A DNA stretch of 64,000 nt from Actinomycetota bacterium (GCA_030447305.1 JAUJPC010000002.1:62001-126000), one strand, 5' to 3'. Numbered from the stretch's first letter, positions 37,901 to 47,152 are shown. Program-made: numbers and translations. Notes: a model not told the origin generated them from the sequence alone.

Positions 37901-39441
37901 CCACCGGCGGCAGTCCCCTCATAAAGGTCGGATTCGGTGAGCCCATATCCTGCCTGGGTCTGAGTCCTCAGGCCTTTGGAGCCTCAAGCGACGGGCGTAG
38001 AGTTCCCGTCGAGTCGATCTCGTGCAGCGGAGAGGCGACTCAGGCACTGCAGATGACGCTTGGCAGACCGGTACGTGGGGGCGACCGCCTCTCAATTACC
38101 ATCTTGCGCCGGTCGGGAGCTCCGGCCGATGTTGCAGGAAACCTCGCCGGCTCAGATAGCCGCTCCGCCGAGGCGACGAACCTGGCTCCTATACTCGACC
38201 TGGCGCCGAGTCCCGCAGGAGGTCCCGTCGCCGGCTCGGGCGTGGAGGTGGACGGGACGACCATTGACTCCGATGGGATCATCGAGGCAGTGGAGGTATC
38301 GGTCGACAGTGGTCCGTACTCGGCGACCGGAGTCGATTGCACGGGATGCGGAGAGGGAAACGAGGTTCGATGGGGCTATGAGCCCGGCTCGCCTTTGGCC
38401 AACGGCAAGCACACGCTGGCTTTCAGGTCGGTGGACAACGCCGGCGTGCGATCGCCCTCCCTCTCCCGCAGCGTGACTGTGGACTCTGTCGCACCGTCGG
38501 TTCAGCAAATCACTTCGGCGGGGGGCAGCGCCGTTGTGGAGATCGCATTCAGTGAGCCGGTGGCGTGCACGGCCAGTCCGGCGGCTGAGTTCCAGGTGGA
38601 GGTTGGTGGCCGGAGGGCTGGAGTGCTGTCGATGGTTTGCGAAGGGCCGAAGGCCATGCTTACCCTGAGCCGCGTGCCCGGCGGGGGTGAGCGGGTTGAC
38701 ATCGTGGTGCGCGGGCCCTCGCGAAGCCGTCAGGTTTTGACCGACACGGCGGGCAATCCGGCTTCGGCGGCAAGCAAATCGGTGACGGCGGCAAATCAGG
38801 CGCCGGTGCTTCGCCTCTCGACTCCTGCTTCCGAGTTGTCCTCCAGCTCCTTTCAGAATGTCGGTGACTCAATCACCATTGAGGGCGAGGCTTCAGATCC
38901 GGACGGGACTATCCGGGACGTTGAGGTGAGCATCGACAACGGCCCCTTTTCCAAACGTGGAGTCAAGTGCCGGGGATGCGGCAAGGAGCAGAAGGTCACC
39001 TTCGCTATCGACGTGAAACAGGTTGCCACCCCGGGTCTGAGCAACGTATCGGTTCGAGCAAGGGATTCGGCGTCGGCATTGTCCGGCCCAACGAACTCGA
39101 GTCTGAGTAACGATGACTCCGAACCGGTGCTCAAGCGGATTTCCGCGGAGTCCGGGGTTCCTACTCTGACCGCCGCTTTCAGCGAACCGGTCGTCTGCTC
39201 CACCGTCGAGGCCGTGGATTTTGCCGTCAGAGTTCAGGGTGCTCGCCGGCCCGTGCTCACCGTGGGTTGTTCGGGCGAGCTGCAACAGGAGCTCACTCTT
39301 AGGATCTCCGGGCGGATGAAAGCTCGGGACTTACTCTCCATGGAAGTCAACGGCACGGTGCAAGATGCCGCGGGAAACCTCGTTACTCCCGGCACCGTCA
39401 AGCGAATGACCATCCCGAAAGCCACTAAATCGAAAGGCTGA
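34996..39441 (+). CDS. Class A penicillin-binding protein with long C-terminal repeat region
   Basis: GT51 (AEDARFYKRGAVDLRAV, QGASTIGQQYAKN, NTVYFGRGAYGVEAA) and transpeptidase (PGSAFKPF, AAGKTGTAQDFSNAWFSGYTP), then ~800 aa of repeats. Confidence 0.92.
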   Translation: MANLPVTPLSRKGLGRRALSDLRDRVRVGVDSVPQLQMPAVRWAVGVLLLLVLIGLATAIFALYLMFAPIKLPEPIEGSKAATTQILATDGSVIEQWHGPINRTFVELDDMSKHLREAAIAAEDARFYKRGAVDLRAVMRAAKANLVNASFVQGASTIGQQYAKNVYVGNDPSLSRKVREARVAYRLERDLGKDKVLEGYLNTVYFGRGAYGVEAASKIYFGKAASDVSVSEAALLISMIRSPDGYSPYRHPVKSEARRKWVLERMQGVGFATRQEVREAEEHKPALIPASEAHPRYGWYMDALRTYLLRRYGSEKVYSGGLKVQTTLDPQAQEAAEVTIGNTLPAATDPYAALVSIDPATGYVLAIVGGRDYSDEKYNIALQGRRQPGSAFKPFVLVAALEKGITASAGYRAPRSICLKGWKPSCVSNYGGSGYGYLNLEQATINSVNTVYAQLVLDVGLKKVVDVARRMGIPGPEWMPPRSACRPSPDDACRTRLQPVPAMALGTEEVTPLEMASAYATLAAGGVYREPKLVSRVEDADGRVLEEGPSEPRQAIPPQVAETVNGILSKVIAQGTGTRADFGRPAAGKTGTAQDFSNAWFSGYTPQLATAVWMGHRSGNRPLLNVHGVRQVAGGTMPAEMWREYMKGISDRTPPTVELGKAVDDGALTRDKALAFEGSAADADGMVQGVELSIDGSPFTSAGVVCSKCPGPEVRWTYRSTAALQDGEHVIAIRSFDKPGHRSESQTRTVTVDTRPPAPSKLTATGGADGVKVVFNEPVACGSVSAGSFAITVDGDRATVRSAGCSGGSSTAVDLGLARPVPGGGQLTVDLRRSSRSVADPAGNRAAGAPLRISATNKAPSVELDPSSDRLPFTAKEVEITGAATDPDGTLKGLAVSVDGAGFSSAGLSCRGCGRGASGAWQYRPVVPLSHGKHRLAFRSEDNAGVMSKTRNRTVTVDAVAPSLEAITATGGSPLIKVGFGEPISCLGLSPQAFGASSDGRRVPVESISCSGEATQALQMTLGRPVRGGDRLSITILRRSGAPADVAGNLAGSDSRSAEATNLAPILDLAPSPAGGPVAGSGVEVDGTTIDSDGIIEAVEVSVDSGPYSATGVDCTGCGEGNEVRWGYEPGSPLANGKHTLAFRSVDNAGVRSPSLSRSVTVDSVAPSVQQITSAGGSAVVEIAFSEPVACTASPAAEFQVEVGGRRAGVLSMVCEGPKAMLTLSRVPGGGERVDIVVRGPSRSRQVLTDTAGNPASAASKSVTAANQAPVLRLSTPASELSSSSFQNVGDSITIEGEASDPDGTIRDVEVSIDNGPFSKRGVKCRGCGKEQKVTFAIDVKQVATPGLSNVSVRARDSASALSGPTNSSLSNDDSEPVLKRISAESGVPTLTAAFSEPVVCSTVEAVDFAVRVQGARRPVLTVGCSGELQQELTLRISGRMKARDLLSMEVNGTVQDAAGNLVTPGTVKRMTIPKATKSKG
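36958..39420 (+). repeat. Four ~205-aa tandem extracellular repeats in the PBP C-terminus
   Basis: Repeat starts near 36958 (PTVELGK), 37571 (APSVELDP), 38185 (APILDLAP), 38801 (APVLRLST), ~613 bp period; each has D.DG.....VSVDGGPFS..G..C..CG followed by a T/G-rich half with F.EPV.C. Confidence 0.85.
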
Positions 39442-39490
39442 ATAGGATCGACTCTACAAGCATGCCTGACAGACGTTCCGGGAGGACTAC

Positions 39491-39670
39491 ATGACCACCG
39501 AAGAGGAAGAGACGGAAGAGTTTGACGATGACGATCCCTTTGGTCTGAACAAGCCCAGGCCCCAAACGAGCCGGCGCAGGACCACGTTGGGAGCGCTCGC
39601 GCAAGAAAACGCCACAATCCGCGGTAAGGGCGCGTCCGGCGAGCTGGACGAGGACGGGACCGACCAATAA
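39491..39670 (+). CDS. Small acidic protein (59 aa)
   Basis: MTTEEEETEEFDDDDPFGLNKPRPQTSRRRTTLGALAQENATIRGKGASGELDEDGTDQ with GGGAGG SD upstream; below the ORF-track cutoff. Confidence 0.55.
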   Translation: MTTEEEETEEFDDDDPFGLNKPRPQTSRRRTTLGALAQENATIRGKGASGELDEDGTDQ

Positions 39671-39803
39671 GGCCGTGATTCCAGGTTTCATGCTCCGCTC
39701 TCCGGGTAGGACTGCGGAGCGCGCTTCCGAACACTTCCCCTGAACCACCCGGTCGGGTTGAACGCGTCCAGCATGACCAACGCCCGGAAGGGAAGGAGCC
39801 AAG

Positions 39804-39965
39804 ATGCCGTCGACCGGCAAGCAGCCGAGTGCAGCAATGATGGCCTGGTACCGCGCCAAGAAGTTCGGCGTGGTTCGCCCCCCGTATGGCACGAGCGCTT
39901 CCGGTCCGGTCACAGGGGAGTTTCTCATCGCCGAAACTGAGGTAGTCGACAGTTCCTGCCCTTGA
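39804..39965 (+). CDS. Small protein (53 aa)
   Basis: MPSTGKQPSAAMMAWYRAKKFGVVRPPYGTSASGPVTGEFLIAETEVVDSSCP with ggaaggagccaag before ATG. Confidence 0.45.
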   Translation: MPSTGKQPSAAMMAWYRAKKFGVVRPPYGTSASGPVTGEFLIAETEVVDSSCP

Positions 39966-40096
39966 TGTAGAGATGCCCGGTGCCGGTTTCCTCACACTTC
40001 CGGCACAGTTCCTGCACCGGCTGTCTCCTGATATCTATCCGGTAAGAGGGTTCACCTAAAGGCTCTTACGTGTAAGTTACGTCTATAATTGCGGCC

Positions 40097-40672
40097 ATGG
40101 ACGCCGACTTCGTAGACGAGGCCGTAGAGGGCTGGGCCCGCGAAGTTCCACGCCTACAAACCTCTGCTCTGGAGATCACCGGTCGACTCGAGCGGATTGC
40201 CCGCCATCTCGACCGAAGGGCCACCGAAGCTCTGACCGAGTCAGGCCTCAGCTGCCGGGACCTTGAGGTTCTGGGCGCCTTGCGCCGTTCGGGATCCGGC
40301 CTCCCTGCCGGACGGCTCGCAAAGGCGGCCATGCTCACGTCAGGCGGAATGACGGGGCAGGCTGACCGCTTGGCGAACGCCGGACTGGTGGTGCGGCACC
40401 CCGATCCCGGAGACCGCAGGGCGGTTCTGGTTAGCCTTACGCCTGAGGGCGAAGGAGCGGCCGAGGATGCAGTGAAGGCATATCTGGCGGCAGGGGAGGA
40501 GGCGCTCATGGTTTTGAGCGACAGCGAACGCTCCGTTCTTGCCGAGCTGCTACGAAAGCTCCTGGTGGGTCTGGAGGGTCCAGCGCAGCGGTCCGAGCCC
40601 TCAGAGGATTCCGTAACGAAGCCGGCAAAGGCGGGGACAAGCCGGGACAAACGGCGCTTTCATGAAGCATAG
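40097..40672 (+). CDS. MarR-family transcriptional regulator
   Basis: LSCRDLEVLGALRRSG...LAKAAMLTSGGMTGQADRLANAGLVVRHPDPGDRRAVLVSLTPEG. Confidence 0.9.
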   Translation: MDADFVDEAVEGWAREVPRLQTSALEITGRLERIARHLDRRATEALTESGLSCRDLEVLGALRRSGSGLPAGRLAKAAMLTSGGMTGQADRLANAGLVVRHPDPGDRRAVLVSLTPEGEGAAEDAVKAYLAAGEEALMVLSDSERSVLAELLRKLLVGLEGPAQRSEPSEDSVTKPAKAGTSRDKRRFHEA

Positions 40673-40719
40673 AGCTGGAAGTATCCACCCCCTTCGCCTC
40701 GGGCCTGCGGCCGTAATCC

Positions 40720-41538
40720 CTATGCCCGTTTCTCACTCACATCGCGAACCGGCACCGAAGTTGCCGACCTGACCAGGGCCCTCAGGATGGTGCCTGCCAC
40801 GAACCGGTTGCCCGCCGAGTTCAGGTGGATGCCGTCGACGGTCAGGATGCCGCTGTGCCTTCCGTTGCGGTTGCGGCCCGCAAGGTGCTCCGAGAACTCG
40901 CTCCGCAGGTCACACAGGCCGGTTTGGTTCTCTGCAGCGACCTCTCGAGCTGCAGAGGCGTACCGCTCGAGGGCCAGGTTGGTGAAGGATCCGTCGTCAA
41001 GGTTTTCCCCGATGACTCCCGGCGTGCAGATCATTACCCAGGCGCCGGCGTCCCTGATTCGGGTTACGAGGCCGATAAGGTCCTCACGGTAGGCTTTCTC
41101 CCCCTCAGTCAGAGCAGCGTTGCTGCTACCGAGGCTGGCAACATCGTTCACCCCGACGTATATCACCACGTGGGTGGGGTTGCGGGCCAGCACATCCCGC
41201 CGGAGCCGAACGATAAGGTCTGAAACCTTGTCGCCGACCACGCCCGATCCCACGACGTTGATTTCCCGGCCCGGGTACAGGCCCTCGAGCGCATCTGCGA
41301 TCAGAGTGACATAGCCGTCCTCTTCGACGCCCCCTGCAGTGATTGAATCTCCGAAGAACACAACTCGTGAGCCGTCCCGCAAGTTGGCCTTCACTCCCGC
41401 AGTGATGCCGTACCGCCTTTCGACCGCTTCACGCCGCAAGTCCCGGCCGTCGAGCTCCTCTCCCCTCGAGCATGCGATCAGTGCGACCAGGATGATGCAC
41501 ACCAGCCGGTTGAGAACGCTGAAGCCGCCAAACCACAT
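40720..41538 (-). CDS. SGNH/GDSL hydrolase, probable lipoprotein
   Basis: VVFFGDSITAGG, YVGVND, DGIHLNSAGNRFVA; N-terminal VCIILVALIAC lipobox-like. Start chosen inside the 41598 ORF. Confidence 0.78.
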   Translation of the reverse strand: MWFGGFSVLNRLVCIILVALIACSRGEELDGRDLRREAVERRYGITAGVKANLRDGSRVVFFGDSITAGGVEEDGYVTLIADALEGLYPGREINVVGSGVVGDKVSDLIVRLRRDVLARNPTHVVIYVGVNDVASLGSSNAALTEGEKAYREDLIGLVTRIRDAGAWVMICTPGVIGENLDDGSFTNLALERYASAAREVAAENQTGLCDLRSEFSEHLAGRNRNGRHSGILTVDGIHLNSAGNRFVAGTILRALVRSATSVPVRDVSEKRA

Positions 41539-41814
41539 CTCTTCGAGTGTAAGGGCCGCGAGTCCCGAAAAATGTAGGAGCTCGGGAAGAAAATCCATAT
41601 TGAGGCATTGACGACCGCCTGTGGGATCCGTATCGTACGGTCTTGCCCCAAGAGGCAGAAGGAACCCAGGCCAGCGTTGGCCGGGCCCGCAAGGGCCAGG
41701 GCCGCGGAGGTCAGGGAACCGGACGTTTCTTGGGGCACTATCTTTTTCCGAGTCTTGCCCTCCGATGGCCCCACCATTTACCTATACTTCCTTCGGTTTG
41801 CGGGGCAAAACCTA

Positions 41815-42053
41815 TGGGGGCGGCGACGATCGCCGTGGGGATCCTCGTTCTGCAGACGACGACCGGGCTTACCAAGGGGAACCTGTCCAGTCACCTGGCG
41901 AAACTCAAGGCCGCGGGCATGGTTAAGATCAAGAAATGGTTTCTGCACAAAAAGCCCAACGCCAACGTCGAGTTACCGTTGCGGGAAAGGACCGAATCAG
42001 GGAGTCGTGGACGCAGCTGGATGTGTCGGGCCAAATACTCTGTGTGACGGTGC
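41815..42053 (+). pseudogene. Winged-helix transcriptional regulator fragment with frameshift
   Basis: TGLTKGNLSSHLAKLKAAGMVKIKKWFLHKKPNANVEL then the expected TVAGKDRIRESWTQLD continues in another frame. Confidence 0.7.
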
Positions 42054-42097
42054 GTCACTGTGGGTAACTTAAAGGTCGTGGTAGAAATCAGCCTCGT

Positions 42098-44335
42098 ATG
42101 TTCTCCTTAACCAAAGACGGCAGGCCATCCACCCTGGCATGGGTTCTGATCGGCACGGCCGTCGCCGGGGTCCTTGCGATTGTTGCGCTGGCGGTGGTCG
42201 TGCTGACCGTCAGGGTGCCTCTTCCGGAGGCGGCCCCCGGAGGCCAGGCCACCGAGGTGCTCGACTCCAAGCGCAAGGTCATAGGTACCTTGAGGGGAGA
42301 GCAAAAGCGCAAGATCGTCCCCCTTTCCGAGATTTCACCGCTCCTACAGGAGGCGGTGGTCTCCACCGAGGACCGCCGCTTCTTCCAGCACTCCGGCATC
42401 AGCTTCCGGGGAATGGTCCGGGCGCTGTTCACCAACGTTCAGGCCGGCGGAGTCCAGCAGGGCGGGTCCACCATCACCCAGCAGTACGCCCGAAACGCTT
42501 TCGGCCGGGTGGGGACCGAACGCACCATCCTGCGCAAGGTGAAAGAGATCTCGCTGGCTCGCAGGATAGAGAACAACTACTCGAAGCAGAAGATCCTCGA
42601 GTTCTACCTGAATACCATCTACTTCGGCCGCGGTGCCTACGGCGCGGAGGCCGCTGCGCTGACCTATTTCAAGAAGCCGGCCAAGGATCTGACGCTCAAC
42701 GAAGCGGCCTATATGGCAGGAGTTATCCGGGCACCCGAGCGGTTTCAGCCGGACGAGGATCCGGAGGTCGCCGTCCGCATTCGCAACGAGGTTCTGGGCG
42801 ACATGGTTTCCACCCGCAAGCTCACCGAGGCTGAGGCCGGGGAGGCCAGGGCCGCCGACCTCATCGGGCAGTTCAAGCTGGGCCCGACGCAGCTCGACAC
42901 CGCACGGGCAGGTTTCTTCATCGAGCACGTCCACCGGCTCCTCCGCACCGAGGAGTACGGCTTTTCGGACGCCGAGCTTCTGGGAGGGGGTCTGAGGATC
43001 GAAACCAGCCTGGACCTGACCATGCAGGAAGCGGCCGAGAAGTCGGTGTCATCCGTGATGAACCAGCCGGACGACCCGGAGGTGGCGCTCGTGGCGATGG
43101 ACCCCGAGGGAAACGTGCGAGCCATGATCGGGGGCCGGGACGTGGGTGACCGAGTTCGTGCGCTGGGGTTCAACTTCGCTGCCAACGTCCGGGATGACGA
43201 CGACGGGGGCCGCCAGGCGGGATCGGCGATGAAGCCGGTGGCGCTGACCTCCTTCCTGGAGCAGGGCGAGGAGGTGTCGACAAAGTTCCAGGGCCCGGCA
43301 CGCATCACCATCAACGAGCCCTTGTGCCGGGATGCCGGAGGACAGCCGTGGACGGTTTCGAACTTCGACGGCGCCAGCTACGGCACCGTGGACGTCACCC
43401 GGGCTACGGCGGACTCGGTTAACACCGTTTACGCCCAGGTCATGGCGAAGTTTGTGACCCCGAAGGAGTTCATCGCCACCGCCGGCCAGCTCGGTATCTC
43501 AATTCCCGCCCACGACGAGGGCTGTGCCCTGACGCTCGGGACAACGTCGGTCACCCCCCTGGAGATGGCCGGGGCCTTCACCACGTTTGGCGCCCGGGGC
43601 AACCGGCCGGAGCCACTCTTGATCACTCGCGTCACCGGACCGGACGAAGAAACCCTCCTCGACAGGCGGCCTACCACCGACCGGGTGATGGGCGAGGACG
43701 TGGCCGACACCGTCAACCAGGTGCTGCAGCAGGTGATCAATGACGGAACGGCGAAGGGAGCCGGGATTGGCCGGCCGGCAGCGGGCAAGACCGGTACCAC
43801 GCAGAACCACGTCGACGCCTGGTTTGCCGGTTACACCCCCGACCTGACCGCGGTGGTCTGGATGGGCTACCCCCCGGAAGAATCGGGCAGGATCCCCGAG
43901 ATGACCAACGTCCGTGGACGGCGGGTCACCGGAGGTTCGTTCCCGGCCACCATCTGGAAGGGCTTTATGCAGGAGGCCCTGAAGGGCACGAAGCCCACCG
44001 ATTTCGTCAAGCCGGAGGAACCTCTGCCCCCACCCGCCCCGGCACCCGTATGTCCGCCGGAAACGATTGTCGGACCCGATGGCGGATGCATCCCGGCGTC
44101 TATACCGGAGCCCTACATCCCTGAGCTGCAGCCGATCCCGCCCCCGCCCCCGCCCCCGCCCCCACCCCCGCCCCCGCCGCCCCGGCCGGTCCGGCCGGTG
44201 GTCCCGCCGCCCCGGCTGCAGCCTCCGGCGCCGAGTCCGACGCCGAGCTTGAGCCCGACCCCCACGTCGACTGTGAGCCCTACCCCTCAGGCGCTCTCAG
44301 CCGCTGGCGAGCCGCAGGGGAAGAAGCGGGAATAA
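42098..44335 (+). CDS. Class A penicillin-binding protein with Pro-rich C-terminus
   Basis: STEDRRFFQHSGISFRGMVRA, QGGSTITQQYARN, NTIYFGRGAYGAEAA; AAGKTGTTQNHVDAWFAGYTP; tail PPPPPPPPPPPPPPPPRPVRP. Confidence 0.92.
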   Translation: MFSLTKDGRPSTLAWVLIGTAVAGVLAIVALAVVVLTVRVPLPEAAPGGQATEVLDSKRKVIGTLRGEQKRKIVPLSEISPLLQEAVVSTEDRRFFQHSGISFRGMVRALFTNVQAGGVQQGGSTITQQYARNAFGRVGTERTILRKVKEISLARRIENNYSKQKILEFYLNTIYFGRGAYGAEAAALTYFKKPAKDLTLNEAAYMAGVIRAPERFQPDEDPEVAVRIRNEVLGDMVSTRKLTEAEAGEARAADLIGQFKLGPTQLDTARAGFFIEHVHRLLRTEEYGFSDAELLGGGLRIETSLDLTMQEAAEKSVSSVMNQPDDPEVALVAMDPEGNVRAMIGGRDVGDRVRALGFNFAANVRDDDDGGRQAGSAMKPVALTSFLEQGEEVSTKFQGPARITINEPLCRDAGGQPWTVSNFDGASYGTVDVTRATADSVNTVYAQVMAKFVTPKEFIATAGQLGISIPAHDEGCALTLGTTSVTPLEMAGAFTTFGARGNRPEPLLITRVTGPDEETLLDRRPTTDRVMGEDVADTVNQVLQQVINDGTAKGAGIGRPAAGKTGTTQNHVDAWFAGYTPDLTAVVWMGYPPEESGRIPEMTNVRGRRVTGGSFPATIWKGFMQEALKGTKPTDFVKPEEPLPPPAPAPVCPPETIVGPDGGCIPASIPEPYIPELQPIPPPPPPPPPPPPPPPRPVRPVVPPPRLQPPAPSPTPSLSPTPTSTVSPTPQALSAAGEPQGKKRE

Positions 44336-44361
44336 CCTGAAGTGCCCTGTGACAATGGCGG

Positions 44362-45345
44362 CTAGGGGCGAGCCGCCGCCCGCGCCTGGGCAAGTCTCAG
44401 TGCCCTCGGCATGGTTGGCACTGCGAGCCGGAGCGCGGCGAAGTACGCCTTGGTCAAAGGCACCGCCAGAGGTGGACGCTTCAACTGGAGCATCGCACTG
44501 CCCCAGTCGGGAAGCAGGTCCACCGCCGCGCGGGCGAAGATAGCGTACGCCACACGCACTGCGGCCGCCGATGCCGGACGCAAAACCCGCTCTTCGAGCA
44601 TCGGGGCATCCGGCATGAGGTCGGCCCACGCCTTTACCAACGCCTGCGCCGAGTCCCGGACCGTTGGGGTGTCGCCCTTGCCGCCGTCAAGAACCCAGCG
44701 GGCGGAGCTTAGGGCGTCGGTACTTGCCAGGAGAGCCGGACGAACACGCCGACGATAGTCCTCCACCTCATAGCGGCTGCGCGGCACTCCCTTCGCCCCC
44801 AGCATCTCGGGCACAAGCGCCACCTCGTTCCAGTACCCGTCGATCTCAGCGCCACGGATCGGCCTGGGCGCGTACCGAAGATGTCCTTCAAGAAACCCTC
44901 CGTAGATCGTGACGTGGGTCCACACCGCCAGGTCGGGGTCGCTGGCGGAGTAGGGGTCACCGGTGGGAGCAATCCCCGCTACGCGTCGGTGGAGCCGGTT
45001 GACGTACTCGACCACACCTGTCGCCACCTTGGTCGACCCGAAGGCGGTCGCCATAACGAAGGAGGCGGTGCGGGCCAGCCGCCCGATGGGATCAGTTCGA
45101 AAGACCGAGTGGTCGAGGGTGCCAGCCAGCACCAGAGGGTGCAGTGTCCCCAGCACCAGACCGCTCATTCCGCCCACCAGAGCGGACGGCCAGTCCGAGC
45201 CGACCTTCCAGGAGATGCTTCCGGGGCCGAAAAGACCGGGGTCGCCGGGTGGATCCGTGTACTGCACGCCGGGCAGCTGGGACACCTCAAAGGGTGCCTG
45301 GACAACGTCTCCCAGGCGCTGGCGGACCTCCATCAGCCGGTTCAC
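44362..45345 (-). CDS. Oxygenase MpaB-like / DUF2236 family protein
   Basis: GPGSISWKVGSDWPSALVGGMSGLVLGTLHPLVLAGTLDHS, DPDLAVWTHVTIYGGFLEG. Confidence 0.78.
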   Translation of the reverse strand: MNRLMEVRQRLGDVVQAPFEVSQLPGVQYTDPPGDPGLFGPGSISWKVGSDWPSALVGGMSGLVLGTLHPLVLAGTLDHSVFRTDPIGRLARTASFVMATAFGSTKVATGVVEYVNRLHRRVAGIAPTGDPYSASDPDLAVWTHVTIYGGFLEGHLRYAPRPIRGAEIDGYWNEVALVPEMLGAKGVPRSRYEVEDYRRRVRPALLASTDALSSARWVLDGGKGDTPTVRDSAQALVKAWADLMPDAPMLEERVLRPASAAAVRVAYAIFARAAVDLLPDWGSAMLQLKRPPLAVPLTKAYFAALRLAVPTMPRALRLAQARAAARP

Positions 45346-45827
45346 AGCTCCACCAGCCTTGCCGACGGCTGCCCGTCGTTGATCTCTAGAATGGCGACGG
45401 TGGGGACCTTTGCGCGGCGGGGGTCGCAGGCGCTTCCCGGATTCAGCAGCAGAAGTTCGCCGTCGTCGTCGATCACCGGCATGTGCGAGTGGCCGAATAC
45501 GACCACGCGGTGTCCCGGAAAGGCGCCGGCCATCCTTGGACGCCGCCGCTGGCGGTCTCCGGAATCGTGGATCATTCCGACGAGCATGCCGCCGACCTCC
45601 ATCGACTCGGTAAGCGGGAGCCGGCGGGCCAGCTCCGGCGAGTCGCAGTTGCCGAGCACTCCCTGGACCGGTGCGATGGCTTCAAGCTCGTACAGGACCT
45701 CCCCCTGGACGAAGTCGCCGGCGTGGAGGATCAGATCCGATCCCTCGAACAGGCGAAAGACCTCGGCCGGAATCTTTCGGTTTCCTCGCGGCAGGTGGGT
45801 ATCCGAGATGACACCGATCTTCGCCAT
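45342..45827 (-). CDS. Metallophosphoesterase (YfcE-type)
   Basis: IGVISDTHLP, LILHAGDFVQ, VLGNCDSPE, VVFGHSHMP, LLNPGSACDPR. Confidence 0.9.
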   Translation of the reverse strand: MAKIGVISDTHLPRGNRKIPAEVFRLFEGSDLILHAGDFVQGEVLYELEAIAPVQGVLGNCDSPELARRLPLTESMEVGGMLVGMIHDSGDRQRRRPRMAGAFPGHRVVVFGHSHMPVIDDDGELLLLNPGSACDPRRAKVPTVAILEINDGQPSARLVEL

Positions 45828-45942
45828 ACACTCAACATACCCGGCCCGAGCGACCCCGGACGGAGTGGGAAGTTTATTAGCAGGGCGCCCGGGTAAACGT
45901 CCGCACCATGCTGGCCCACCTTTTGAGCCCCGGGAGCCTAAT

Positions 45943-46980
45943 TTGCCGCGCCTGAAGCGATGGGACCCATCCCGGCCGGGGATCACCCGAGTGAGACGGG
46001 GAACCGGGTACCAGTACATCGACACGTTCGGCAACACGGTGGAAGATGCCGAGATCATCGCCCGCATTCGGAGCTTGGTGATCCCTCCGGCGTGGATCGA
46101 CGTATGGATCTGCCCGTACCCTAACGGCCATATTCAGGCGATTGGCTACGATGCCGCCGGCCGCAAACAGTATCTCTACCATCCCCACTGGAGGACCCTT
46201 CGAGACCAGCTCAAGTTTCAGCACATGATTGAGTTCGCCCGCTGTCTGCCCGCTCTCAGACACTGGACCAAGCAAAGCCTGATGATGTCCGACATGGGCA
46301 GGGAGAGGGTTCTGGCCACTGCCACCCGGATGCTCGACCGGGGGCTGTTTCGGATGGGAGGCGAGCAGTACGCCGCGAGAAACGCCACTTACGGCATCGC
46401 CACGATCCTCAAGAGCCATGTTCGTCTGGGTCCTAACAACCAGATCACCTTTGATTTTGTCGCCAAGCACAACAAGCGACAAATTCACACCATCGTGGAC
46501 CCCGATATCTACGGCGTGGTCGAGAAGCTGAAGCGGCGACGCGGCGGCAGTCCCGAGCTTCTTGCCTTTAAGGCGGGGGGCCGGTGGGTGGACGTGAGGT
46601 CCACCGACATCAACGCCTTTTTGGGAGAGGCTACCGGAGGAGACTTCACCGCCAAGGACTTTCGAACCTGGGCTGCCACCGTGATGGCCGGCGTCTCGCT
46701 TGCCGGCAAGCTGGACGTGCAGACGGCGTCGGCCAAGAAAATGGCGGTAGCGGCAGCGGTACGGGAGGTCGCCGCATACCTGGGCAACACTCCGGCGGTG
46801 TGCCGGTCGTCGTACATCCACCCGAGGGTCATCGACGACTATCTGGCCGGGGTCACCATCGCTCCGGCGCTTGAGGGACTCGATCCCTCCCAAATGGGGG
46901 AGTGGGAGTTCCGGGAGGCGGTTGACGCCGCAGTGCTCTCCCTAATCGAGGGAGAGCAGGTGCGACGAAAGGTTGCTTAG
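45943..46980 (+). CDS. DNA topoisomerase IB
   Basis: IPPAWIDVWICPYPNGHIQAIGYDAAGRKQYLYHPHW; KDFRTWAATVMA; CRSSYIHPRVID. Confidence 0.9.
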   Translation: MPRLKRWDPSRPGITRVRRGTGYQYIDTFGNTVEDAEIIARIRSLVIPPAWIDVWICPYPNGHIQAIGYDAAGRKQYLYHPHWRTLRDQLKFQHMIEFARCLPALRHWTKQSLMMSDMGRERVLATATRMLDRGLFRMGGEQYAARNATYGIATILKSHVRLGPNNQITFDFVAKHNKRQIHTIVDPDIYGVVEKLKRRRGGSPELLAFKAGGRWVDVRSTDINAFLGEATGGDFTAKDFRTWAATVMAGVSLAGKLDVQTASAKKMAVAAAVREVAAYLGNTPAVCRSSYIHPRVIDDYLAGVTIAPALEGLDPSQMGEWEFREAVDAAVLSLIEGEQVRRKVA

Positions 46981-46987
46981 CTGCAGG

Positions 46988-47152
46988 TTAGTTGCTGCAG
47001 ATCAGTGACGTCCCGCCCGTGTCGGACTTCCGAAGCGGGTCGTGGACGTCTTTGATGTAGAGGCTACGGAGAAACTCGATCAGAGTTCTTTCGGCATCCT
47101 GCAGGAGCTTGTTGTCCTGCTTGGGCTCGATCCTTGGCCATTCGCTGAACAT
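46988..47152 (-). CDS. Small protein (54 aa)
   Basis: MFSEWPRIEPKQDNKLLQDAERTLIEFLRSLYIKDVHDPLRKSDTGGTSLICSN, GGGAGGG 7 nt upstream of ATG. Confidence 0.5.
   Translation of the reverse strand: MFSEWPRIEPKQDNKLLQDAERTLIEFLRSLYIKDVHDPLRKSDTGGTSLICSN

Noticed and set aside
44140-44190. ccgccc repeat as a regulatory or mobile repeat
   Set aside because: It simply encodes the polyproline tail of the PBP.
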